Assembly (NCBI GenBank): GCA_004154925.1
Contig: QJNS01000149.1
Span: forward strand, 124,001 to 188,000
DNA length: 64,000 nt
Direction: 5' to 3'
Source: Monosporascus cannonballus
Lineage: Eukaryota; Ascomycota; Sordariomycetes; Xylariales
The first letter of the stretch is position 1; every line of letters starts with the position of its first letter. Positions 1 through 9,597 of the stretch are shown here, one piece after another. A program made the translations under genes and the position numbers. The notes under the pieces were generated by a model, which ran no database searches, had not been told where the DNA came from, and saw only the letters and a program-made list of their open reading frames with translations.

Positions 1-2381
1 ATGAACATCTTTATAATTAACGTATAGTAAATTATAAATAATTATATAATATTATTATTAAAAATAAATATTTTTTAACTTGTCGAAAACTTTAAAGAAA
101 GTACCAATACAATAAAAGAATTTATAGGATTTAATTTTAGAAATATTAATATTTATAGTACAAAAATTAGAAGAAAAGATTTAAAAACGTATTTAAAATA
201 ATATATAGATTCTGAAAATATCGTTTTATATATATAGAAATAATTGATATTTCTAGAAATCTTTAACAATGAATTATAATTATGTTTAAAAACACTTAAA
301 TAATTTTGTTTTAGTATATTTTAATAATATTGTTACTTATTTGAAAACTTTAGAAAAATGAAATAAATAAAATCCATAAATATTTAAAACTTTACGTAAT
401 ATAAGAATTGGAATTGCCTTAGTAAAAACCTATGCTATATTTAAAAATTAGATTTTCGGAGATTTATTTTAATTTCCGGCTGAATTGAGATCTAAGATAC
501 TAAATTGGAAATAATTAAAAATTAATTTATTCCTAAAAAGGCAAATAATATAGATATCTAGCAAATTTTAGGATTTATTCATGCGGACATAACTTAGGTA
601 ATAAATTTAAAATATTATTAAATCTTTGTAGGAGTTTATTATTAAGAACTAAATTAAAAAGCAATTGAATTTTAAAAAAAGTCGAGAATGTTTTTGAATT
701 ACGTCAAAACAAAATTTCTAAAGTATTACTAATAAGATAATCTAACGTTAATATAAAAAAACGTTTAAAAACCGACAGCTTAAAATATATTGTAGATATT
801 ATTTTAAAATGGTTTAAAAAATATATATATAATTCGTCATAGTTTATTATTTACAGCATTTTAATATGTAAAAAGTAAATATTTTATTTAGAAAAACAAT
901 TTATTAGCAATTATTAATAATTTTAAAAAATAAAAGATTTTGTAATAAAAGTATAAAATATTTTAACATTTATCTAAATTATAAATCTTGTACCCGATGT
1001 ATAAATATATAAAACGTAAATAAATAATTCAAACCTCAAATAATATTTTTAATAAGGTTGAATATTAAATATATTATATTAAAAGAAAAGAATATTGAAA
1101 TAAATACTTTAATCGTAAAATTAATTATAGTTTTAAAAGGTTTAAACTAGTTAAACGAATGTTATACTATAATATAGACAATATTCTATAATTATATTAA
1201 GTGTTAAAAAGTTAATTTACTAATTATTAATAACGTTTTACAATTATCATATCAACAAAAAACAAAAATAAAATCTAATAATTATAAGAATAATTAAAAA
1301 ACTAGTTATTATTCTGTCATAAGGTTTATATTTCTAAGGATTAACAAAAACGGTTCATTAACAGGTTTTTCGAAAACTCGTTATATGATTATTAAGGAAC
1401 TTTTAAAATTATTAAACGTTGATAAAAAAAATGTAATTTTTCAGAATTAAGAAATATAGTTAACTAAATAATTAGAAATTATAATATTTATAACAGAAAT
1501 AAAACAGCCCTTTATAAAGCGTAAAGTTTATTAAAATGTATAAATATTTTTGATAAAATATATAATATTATAATTTGAGATTTTTCTATTGCCTTATTTG
1601 TATTTAAAAATCTCGTTCTCTAAATCGAATTAGATAAAATAGGGGTAATTATAAATAAGCTGACAAAATATAGATATTTTCTATTATTTAAAATAATACG
1701 ACGGCGAAATATTTAATTCACGTTTTTATTAGAAATTAATTGAATAAATATAAAATACTAAAAAAGGTTATATTTGATAAACACATTCTTTATATATATA
1801 TATTTAAAATAAACCTTTTGGCGCGAATCGGTATTAAATTTAAGTGTTTAATAATATTTTATTTTTGAACAGACGGATAAACGAAACGATTATGTTAAAT
1901 ATTAAAATAATATTTTAACCATTACGTTAATTATAAGTAAAATAATTAGAGAATGGTTTTATTACAAATATACCTAATTTATAATACGTTAATTAACGAA
2001 AATGTGTATATGTTATTATATACGGCGATACATAGATACGATATAAGACATTAGCGTTCGCTATTCGAAAATACTATTACCGTATTAAAAGCAAATATAT
2101 TAGTAATAAAAGTCGAAATTATATAAAACTGTTTTCGAACGATCTCACGATTTCTTAAACTAAAAATTGCTTAATATTATAATAAATATTTAAAAAAAAA
2201 TCCAGTTTTATTGAAAGAAAACAAAACTTATTTATTATATCAAAAATAAAAAATAATATTTAATATCTTGTCGCTCAAATCCTAAAAACATAAAAATAAA
2301 TTAAATTTTAAAAGGCTTTATCGGTTTAAAATTAATAAATTTCTTTGTACAATTAATTACCAATTAGGGCTACTAAAAATT

Positions 2382-2590
2382 TAAAAAAATATACCGTATA
2401 TTTTACATTCTTCTGCTTCAGTCGATGCCGAAAAAATGATTTAGAAAATAATGTTTGAAATTAAAAAAAATCGATAATAACGAATACGAAGTTTAAAATA
2501 AATAATAAAACAATTCAGTATTTATTTAAATAAAAAGGTTATTTATCGAAGAAAATATATAAAAAGTATTTAGAGACTAACTCTTATTAA
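2382..2590 (+). pseudogene. possible hAT transposase C-terminal relic
   Basis: One plus-strand frame reads HSSASVDAEKMI followed by stop-interrupted basic sequence ending in a stretch rich in Tyr and Lys. The core SSAS-x-AE-(K/R)-M-F/I resembles the hAT-family dimerisation motif, which usually reads S(A/S)xxERxFS near the end of the transposase. Stops at the expected Ser/Arg positions fit RIP. No terminal inverted repeats or 8-bp duplication were located around it, so the assignment rests on one motif and could be chance. Confidence 0.25.
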
Positions 2591-3520
2591 AATATTTTAC
2601 TGTTAAAACTTTAATTAATTATTTTTAATTCGACGAAAGCTAAGGATAATAACGGCTTATTATTTAATTTAATTCTTACCGCGCTCTAAATAAAAAAGGT
2701 TAAATATTTTTAAAACGATATTTATTTTCCGTAATAATTTTGTTTAGTTTTTCTTTTTATATGTCTTTTTTTAATTTTGTTTATTTTTCTATTTTATTTA
2801 ACTTATGTCGCTTTTTTTAAAAAAAAATAATTATAACTTTTCTTCAGAACTTTTTAAGAAAAACGTAAACGCTTTAATCGATTAATAAGTTTTTTTATTT
2901 TTCTTTTAACAGCTTTTTAATATTCGATTAAAAAGCTTTTTATTTTAAGTTATTATTTTTAAACAGTCGTATTTTTTCCTAATTTTGTTAAGAAATTTAT
3001 AATTAAGACGTTATAAGGCGGACATCAATAGCAAACATAATAATTATAGTTTCAAATACTAAAAACGAAAAAACAGTCGATTTTGTTAAAACGAATATAA
3101 TTATAGCAAAAAAAAATTCTTAACGCTAAACGTTTTAATTAAATCGACTTAAGCGTTACAAAACTCGTGTTAATTTAAACGATGTTTTTTTCGAATACGG
3201 TTTATTATAATGAAATTAGCTGGAAGATTTCCAATATTCGTTCCTGTAAGTAAAGCGATTACATACTGTTCTCATTTTTAGCATAAAATTATTAAAAAGG
3301 AAAAATAGTACTCTAGAAGTAAGAGTTTCCGTTTTAAGAAAACCTGCTTTTAGAACTTCATGTCAACTTAATAAGGTTAATTTCTAAAACAGAAGATTTG
3401 TATTTAATTTAATTTAAATACGTTAAATAATTAAATTAATCTGAACTAGATTATATAAATTATATAAATTTATAACATATTTACTAAAAAATAAAACATA
3501 TATAATAATAACTTAATTAC

Positions 3521-3957
3521 TTACTTAATTTCGCTTCTTAATTCGTATTTTAAGCTTAAAGCTAAAGGCAGTCGTGTTTTACTAATAGACAAGTCCGCAA
3601 ATCTTTTCAACGAATAAATCTTTAAATTATTCCTCGTCTTAATATTACCTGCAAATCAAAACCCTTTTCGGATCCTGCTTATATCTTCAAGTGAATATAT
3701 AACAGGTTCGTTATATACCGCCGTCCATTTTTTATCCGGATTTTCGAAAGTGGTCTTTAATCTTTCTTCGAAATTTATATAATTAAAAAACGCCTTATTA
3801 ATTTTTTAATATGTTTCGGCGTTTTTCAAATAATCCCTTATTACTAGTTCAAACGAATTCAAAATACCTTCCGTAAAAATATTATAGTAAAAAAATCTTA
3901 TGTATAAATCTTGTTAAATTCTAAAAACCGAAATATGTTCGTATTTATGTAAAAAAA
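3521..3957 (-). pseudogene. unidentified coding relic, about 145 codons
   Basis: On the minus strand a single frame runs about 145 codons with only three internal stops before a terminal TAA at 3523-3521, in DNA where stops are otherwise very frequent. It is charged and protein-like, with recognisable stretches such as ENPDKKWTAVYNEPVIYSLE and YSLKRFADLSISKTRLPLAL. Stops lie at positions where a C-to-T or G-to-A change could create them, so it looks like a RIP-damaged reading frame. I do not recognise the family. The local GC is higher than its surroundings. It may be the C-terminal part of a transposon protein. Confidence 0.4.
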
Positions 3958-4958
3958 CTTTAAACACTTTTTTTTCTTCATAAGGTTAATGTTTTTTTTA
4001 AATTTTATATCTTACTATAATAATACGAATTAAAGTATCCGTTATTTAATTTACAAATTACTAAATTTATTTTTCGAAACTTTTAATTTTGGCCTGAAAT
4101 TGTACAGCAATAAAAGATTAAATATTAATTTACATTTTAATTAAAACGAAATGATTTAAAACTTAACAATACTATTAAATCAAAGTTTATAGCGTATAAC
4201 CACTAACAGTTTAATTAATTATTAAACCTTAATTATGCTAATTTGTACTAATACAAATATCGTAAAACTTTAAGTGATAAAAGGATTTAATTACGCATTG
4301 TCATAATAAACATATATTAAGTAACGAAGATATATTGTATACTGCTATTAGTTAAATTATATATTTAATTAAAATATATATATTTCGTGAAATAATCGGG
4401 TTTTTATTAAATTTCAAAATTATTATAAACTTAATTTCTGTAAATATAATTAGTTTTATATATAGTTACTTAGATTTTAACCCTAAAAAAATCCAAATTA
4501 CGTGATTTATTTATATAAATTCGACCATTTTTTACGACCGGCTTTGGCTCGAGTTATAACATAATATTTCTACGAACATAAACTCGTATAACTTTGATTT
4601 AATAATTTATCTAATTCTTGAGCTATTACAATACAATTTTTATTATTTTTGGGTTATTTTTTAAATTATTTTACTTACGAATTTTAAAAATCATTTTTTA
4701 AAGTGTATTCAATAAAATCTAAACATTTTAATTTTATATGAAACCTTAACCGTGGATATCATTAAATAGTTATCGTGTTCGAAAATACTAAGTACAGTAT
4801 TTATCGTGCATATTATATCGTGTAATGAATTTCTATACATTTGGCTCAGCCTGGAAAATAAAGCTTGAACTTATATATATCTTGCACTAAATGTTTATTT
4901 TATGGAGGTTTTTTTTAAAAAAAAATTAAATTAACCGGCTATTTGTTACCTCAGCTAG

Positions 4959-5048
4959 CTCAGACCTCGCTCGCTTATAGCTCATGTGCTACTTTTTTTT
5001 TTAGTCAATTAAAATACGTATCCCCGTAATAAGCGAACGAGGCCTAAG
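4959..5048. repeat. imperfect hairpin, 20-bp arms
   Basis: Arm 4959-4978 (CTCAGACCTCGCTCGCTTAT) pairs with arm 5029-5048; the three mismatches are all transitions, so the arms were probably perfect before mutation. The loop is about 50 bp and AT-rich. It could be the end of a small inverted-repeat element. It is not a tRNA: no acceptor stem or T-loop is seen. Confidence 0.55.
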
Positions 5049-5299
5049 TTGGAATTCTGCGAAAAAAGGGTCCGTTCTCCGCATCACCACCAAAATCGCT
5101 AATTTTCTTCCGATTTTTTTTAAAAAAATAAATTTTAAATAAGAAAAGGTTCATTAATAACCTAAATTAAGGCCGATAAGTTTATTTTTTTTTATATACG
5201 CTTCGAATATAAGCTAATATACGTACAGGAAACCTTTTTAATTTTTTCGGATTAAAATTAAGGCCGATATAGCTAAATTTAGTTCTAGGAAATAGGTGA

Positions 5300-5453
5300 C
5301 CGGAACGCCCTTATAGCCGCGACAGCACAATTACCGGTCATATTATCGTACACCGGGCGTCCTAGGTATATTTTATATGGGAAAAGCCCGTATCTTAATT
5401 TTTTCGGCCGTACGAGCTATGGTTATTATATTGCAGCCATAAAATGGTTCCGG
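5300..5453 (+). mobile_element. MITE-like palindromic element, copy 1
   Basis: A 154-bp unit bounded by CCGG at both ends. It begins CCGGAACGCCCTTATAGC and ends in the near-complement GCCATAAAATGGTTCCGG, so it has terminal inverted repeats of about 20 bp that extend further as weaker complementarity. It holds no coding capacity. It is homologous along its length to the inverted copy at 5464-5618. Non-autonomous DNA transposon is the best description; a clear target duplication is not seen. Confidence 0.65.
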
Positions 5454-5463
5454 ATTTGATTAA

Positions 5464-5618
5464 CCGGAACGCCTTTATAGCTACGACGTAACAACCATAA
5501 CCCGTACGGGCAAAAATATAACTGAACGGGCTTTTCCTATATTGAATTACCCTTGGAAGGCCCATGGCGAAATGTTATATACGGTAATTATGTTATCACA
5601 ACCATAAGGGCGTTCCGG
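5464..5618 (-). mobile_element. MITE-like palindromic element, copy 2 (inverted)
   Basis: A 155-bp unit starting CCGGAACGCCTTTATAGC and ending ATAAGGGCGTTCCGG. Its reverse complement aligns along its length with copy 1, including shared internal blocks GGAAAAGCCCGT and GAGCTATGGTT/GGGTTATGGTT. Ten bases separate the copies, so together they form a tail-to-tail or head-to-head pair that can fold as one long hairpin of about 320 bp. Confidence 0.65.
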
Positions 5619-5854
5619 ATAAGAAAGTTGCGAAAAACAGAAATTTTATTTTTGATTTTTAATATTTTTACTAATTTAACCCCGATTTAAAAGTTTGATA
5701 TACAATTAAATAGCTTTTTTAAAATTATATATAATAATATTTTTTATTATTTTTAATAAATTTTATTAATATTATATTTACGAATTTCCAAAGTAAATTT
5801 TCAAAATTTTATATGGGATTACGGAAAACGGAACCAAAAAATCACAATTTGCCA

Positions 5855-5978
5855 TCAGGCCCTATTTTGGAGGTTTGATATTTTTGTAAGTCCTTTTTAT
5901 GGGTCGGTACCTAAGGTACAAAGCTTTAGCCACAGCTGCGCCGCAGGCGCAGCCATAACCTCTAAAATAGGGCCTGAT
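5855..5978. repeat. 22-bp inverted repeat
   Basis: ATCAGGCCCTATTTTGGAGG near 5855 is matched by CCTCTAAAATAGGGCCTGAT at 5959-5978, differing by one transition. The right arm lies inside the first copy of the tandem duplication that follows, so the pair may mark an old element boundary. Confidence 0.5.
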
Positions 5979-6092
5979 TTTAGTGAGGTAAGCTATTTGA
6001 AGCTATTTTCTTTAAAGCCATAGTCGCAGCTGCGCCGTAAGCGAAGCCATAAATGCAAAAAATAAGATCTAATTCTAATGAGGCAATATTTC
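5923..6092. repeat. tandem duplication, about 80-90 bp unit
   Basis: Two adjacent, diverged copies, about 5923-5996 and 6014-6092. Both contain a GC-rich block (CAGCTGCGCCG...GCGNAGCCATAA) followed by an AT-rich block ending in TAATGAGGCAATATTT or its counterpart TTAGTGAGGTAAGCTATT. Differences are mainly transitions. It forms the border between RIP-type DNA and the gene island. Confidence 0.5.
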
Positions 6093-6493
6093 CTAATCGA
6101 GATCCTGAAATCCTCTTTCGTGCCTTATAACTTCGTCGCTACTAAACTTACTACGAGATAAAAATACGTCGCCTCCCCGGAATTTCCGATGCCATGCATA
6201 ATCCAAACCCACCTTGTTATGGCTGCACCATGCCATTACGCCACCAGGGCAAAAGATCAGTGGAATGATCGCAATTGTGGCAATCATCCTGGTGCTTACA
6301 GCTGCATATATACTGGAAGCCTATTACGGGTGACCAGGCTGTAACACACCTAGTATCAAGGGTTAATTTTTAGGTGCCGATAGTATCTTAAATTACTTTC
6401 ACAAAACAGAATCTCCATAGTTAGTCAAAACGAGCCTTATAAATAACACTTCGCTAGACTACGAGAAATCCTTGTAACTCGCCAAATCCAAAA
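6093..6493. other. edge of the gene island, no supported gene
   Basis: Base composition becomes normal here. The minus strand has a 64-codon frame from 6287 down to 6093 with a hydrophobic start (MIATIAIIPLIF) and the plus strand around 6258-6345 also encodes a hydrophobic stretch ending in a stop (ILVLTAAYILEAYYG). Neither can be tied to a family and neither has a convincing full-length frame, so both may be chance or the stub of a gene destroyed by the AT-rich block to the left. Confidence 0.35.
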
Positions 6494-8259
6494 TCAGGCC
6501 AGACTCGCTTCGTCGGAAGCGTCATCGGACCCCATCTTCTTGATGGTCTTTCACTCCATGAACAGAGCCGCGACGACCCCGCAGCGAGCCACTCCCATGC
6601 CGCACAGGAGTATCCTGGTGGTGGCGCCGTTATACGCTTCCCAAACCCACGACCGACGGGAAGATGGCGCCGCCCAGCTGCTGGGGGAAGAACATGATCG
6701 TTATGCTGGTCGGGATGTCGGGCTTGGGGAGCACGGCATGCGCCGCCAGTCCGGCTGACTGAATGTCGCAGCCGGGCCCGAGACCGGCGATGAACTGGTA
6801 TCCGATCCAGTGTGCGGGAGTCTCGCCAACCCTGAACGTGCTCATCGGGCCTTGTCCCGGTGACAGCAAACTAGGGGAGAGGAGTGTTGCGGGCACGTAA
6901 TAGCCGACCTTGGTGGAGACGCCTCCGGATATGATACTCGCGACGACAAGGCTTAGCATGAAGGGCAGTGTATACACACCCGAGTCTACGGCACTCACTC
7001 CCTGAACCACTGGACTGGAGTTAGATATCGTCAGCCACGTGTAGCTGGGGCTGCTCGGACTTAACTACCAGGCGGGCGTTACCTACACCACCACGGTGTA
7101 AAATAGACAATCATTAACACCGAACCGGCTAGACAGAGTATAAAGCTCGCTCTAACCAAGATGCTCCGGCCGCGTGATGATTCTCACTGGGACAGTTGCC
7201 GTATCCGGCATAGTGACTCAGACGGCAACGAAAGCGAGGAGCAGTGCTGTAAAGGAGACTATCAACACGATAATCCGCCCGTTATTCCAGGCATAAGTCG
7301 ACCCGCCCTATTGCAAGGCAAGCGGGAGACAGACGATGCTGAGAGCGAAGAAAAAGGTGCCCGGCGGGCCTGACCGCGTGATCCGTTGCCCGATAGCCGC
7401 CGGGTCTTGCTTGTTCTTGGTGCCGAGCAAGAAGAAGATCAAACACATTACTGCGAGACAACCGATGGGGAGATTGATATAGAAACACCACCAATGCTCG
7501 AGTCAGTCAGTCCTCTTCTAAGATCGTCATCGTACAGCGAGCAGAGTGCTGCACGCCCACCTCCAAGTGACACCGTCTGTGAGTCCCCGGCCAATCAGCG
7601 GTTTCATGACGGGCGCGATTCCGAAAACAGAGCCGAGACACCCTGGAAGGCCGGTCGTTTCCGCAGGGGGATCAGCGGAAGCATTACGACCGTGTCGCCA
7701 GTAAAAAGGTCCGCGCCGCCGAGGCTCGCGATGGCTCGACCGATGATGAAGGCAGTCGAGTTCGGCGCAACCCCAGAAAAGAGAGAACAGGTCTCGGAAA
7801 CTAGGATGCTCCAGAGGAACATTCTGATGTGGGGTTAGTACGACATTACCATAAGGCCCCGGAACCGAAGGCTGGAATGATGACTGAATCATCGGAGAAT
7901 CCTCGGAACCGAAGACTAGAGGGATGATTCAGCTATCGAAAGGGATTGGAGATTATAAGGACCTCCCCGTTTCATAAAACTAGTAGATTCTTCCAAACAG
8001 AAGCCATAATGTGGCCGTCGTCAACTGGTAGGCCGAACCATACCATCCGATATCTCCCAAGCTGCTGAAGTCCTATGTGATCTGAGGGATGGCCGTGCCG
8101 ACGATGGTGCGGTCAAGAGCAACGAGAAACAGGGTAAGGAACAGGCTGATCAAAATTGCCCAAAAACTTGAGTGTCTTCGGCTTGAAGTTCTCTTCCGCC
8201 TCATCGGCGGGTTTCGGCGTCGGCGAACTGCCCGGCAATTTCTTTACTTCGTCTGGCAT
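6494..8259 (-). pseudogene. MFS drug/toxin efflux transporter (DHA14-like), broken
   Basis: The remains of a 14-helix major facilitator exporter of the family that moves drugs or fungal toxins out across the plasma membrane. Reading down from an ATG at 8259, I see a polar N-terminus (MPDEVKKLPGSSPTPKPADE), then TM1 with LFLVALDRTIVGTAIPQIT, then [20 protein letters not shown], the TM4-5 region with IGRAIASLGGADLF, the antiporter motif as (K)PLIG(R)GLTDGVTWRW, WWCFYINLPIGCL, TYAWNNGRIIVL, then VSAVDSGVYTLPFMLSLVVAS and WIGYQFIAGLGPG, and a C-terminal tail ending at TGA 6496-6494. Several stops (for example after PQIT, in ALQ-stop-GG and ME-stop-K) and frameshifts break it; the motif C glycines read Lys and Arg. 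Some gaps may be introns, but the stops cannot all be removed that way. Divergent to the regulator at 9598. Confidence 0.85.
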
Positions 8260-9597
8260 GACAGACGCAGCTGGAATTTTCACTCTACACGAGGAAGATG
8301 TGTAGCAAGCTACGGATGAACGGCCAATGAAGACACACAGCTTGGAGAGCCTGTCCAGTGGAGGGGTTTTCTCCGTAAAACCACGGCTACGTGAGATAGC
8401 TAGCCACAAGTTCTTGTACAACAGGTCCATTTGAACGTAGGAACGAATCCCGAAGGCAAACAGGGAGCACATACAGATAGGTAGCCACCAACATGGATCA
8501 GGATCATATGCGACGTGTATGGGGCGGTTCGGGCTGAGTGCCCGCAATCAGACTTTGACGACATCATCGGCCACGTCTAATAACCGAGACTGTTATTGTT
8601 GCACGTTCTCGACTCGCTCACACTCTTCTCCCTTGTAATTTGCTTGCTTTATCTGCCGAAAGTCGTACAGTCGCTTGGTGGAAAAGGGACGGACAGTGTT
8701 TGACAGAGGATGGCAGGTGCCCAGAGGGGTTTGCCTTCCCAGCAGATCCAGTTGATAAGGCTTATCGCCGGTCTCGTCCAATCACGCTCGGTCCCGGACC
8801 CCCTTCTTCGTGACCGAAAGAAAGGCGGAGTCCCGCCGAAGCCCTGAACCTGCCTGCACACACATAGGGATGCAGTTGGTGTAGTCTAACGCCGAGGCAA
8901 CTCTAGGGGTACAAGTGCTCCCACCTGTAGCCTTTCGTACGGAATAGGCAGGAACAAGGACTTGGACGTGTCATGAAACGGAAATTGAACATGAAAAGTT
9001 TGTGCTAACACAAACGCGCATCGAATCGTCGAACGCTGCCCTCTAAAGATCTAAAAGCAGAACGATTTCCTCCCACCGGGCTCTCAATGGCTCCGTACGG
9101 AAGGTCGCATTTCGTACACATAGTATTACTAACCCGCCACAATCGTGCCCTGGCTAACTATGTAGTGTAGACCTTATCGAGTTAAAACATTGGGCAGTCC
9201 CCAAGCAGAGAGAGGAGAATCCCCATCAATTGATGAATTGACTATTCTCTTCCAGCGCCTCCTGTAGTACAACATCATCAACCCATCCTCCTCGTGGCCG
9301 CCATTGGACGCACGCTATTCTTTTTAATTAGTTGCTTGTACATATATGTAAACTCCGCCTTACATATATCCACAAACAATAATATCCGTCCATTGATCGG
9401 ACTTCCAGGTCTGAGGCACACCTGCGTGCTGTCTAACTCGGTCCCGAGCTGCCGCGCTGTGCCGCAGTCGCCGCAGTCGCCGCATTCGTGCTGCCAATCA
9501 GTGACTCCGTATTCGCTAGCGTCAGCGCGATAGTCTTCAATCATCGTTGCTTAGTTTCCAGCCATTGTGTCCCACTCGGGACCGATTCTAGACCGAC
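8260..9597. promoter_or_regulatory. divergent intergenic region between MFS relic and regulator
   Basis: About 1.3 kb of GC-balanced DNA between the two divergent starts. It should hold both promoters. A CCAAT box lies at 9494-9498, 100 bases before the regulator ATG, and a short CCGCAGTCG tandem repeat lies near 9460-9486. Short minus-strand frames exist around 8593-8861, but none shows a known domain. I see no other gene here. Confidence 0.5.
9494..9498 (+). promoter_or_regulatory. CCAAT box upstream of the regulator
   Basis: GCCAATCAG, 100 bases upstream of the ATG at 9598. In filamentous fungi this is the binding core of the Hap/CBC complex; here the role is inferred from position only. 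Confidence 0.4.

Larger units (their letters stand above)
1..4950. other. AT-rich RIP-degraded DNA, no intact gene
   Basis: Very AT-rich sequence with dense stops in all six frames. CpG dinucleotides remain common while CpA/TpG are scarce and TpA is abundant, which is the pattern left by RIP in ascomycetes. Two patches keep protein-like frames and are listed separately (near 2.4 kb and 3.5-3.96 kb). I found no LTR pair here; whatever transposons it once held are too eroded to name with confidence. Confidence 0.8.

Noticed and set aside
4950..5000. tRNA-like sequence around GCTAGCTCAGACC
   Set aside because: AGCTAGCTCAG resembles a D-arm/B-box fragment, but no cloverleaf with acceptor and T arms can be drawn; the hairpin explains it better.
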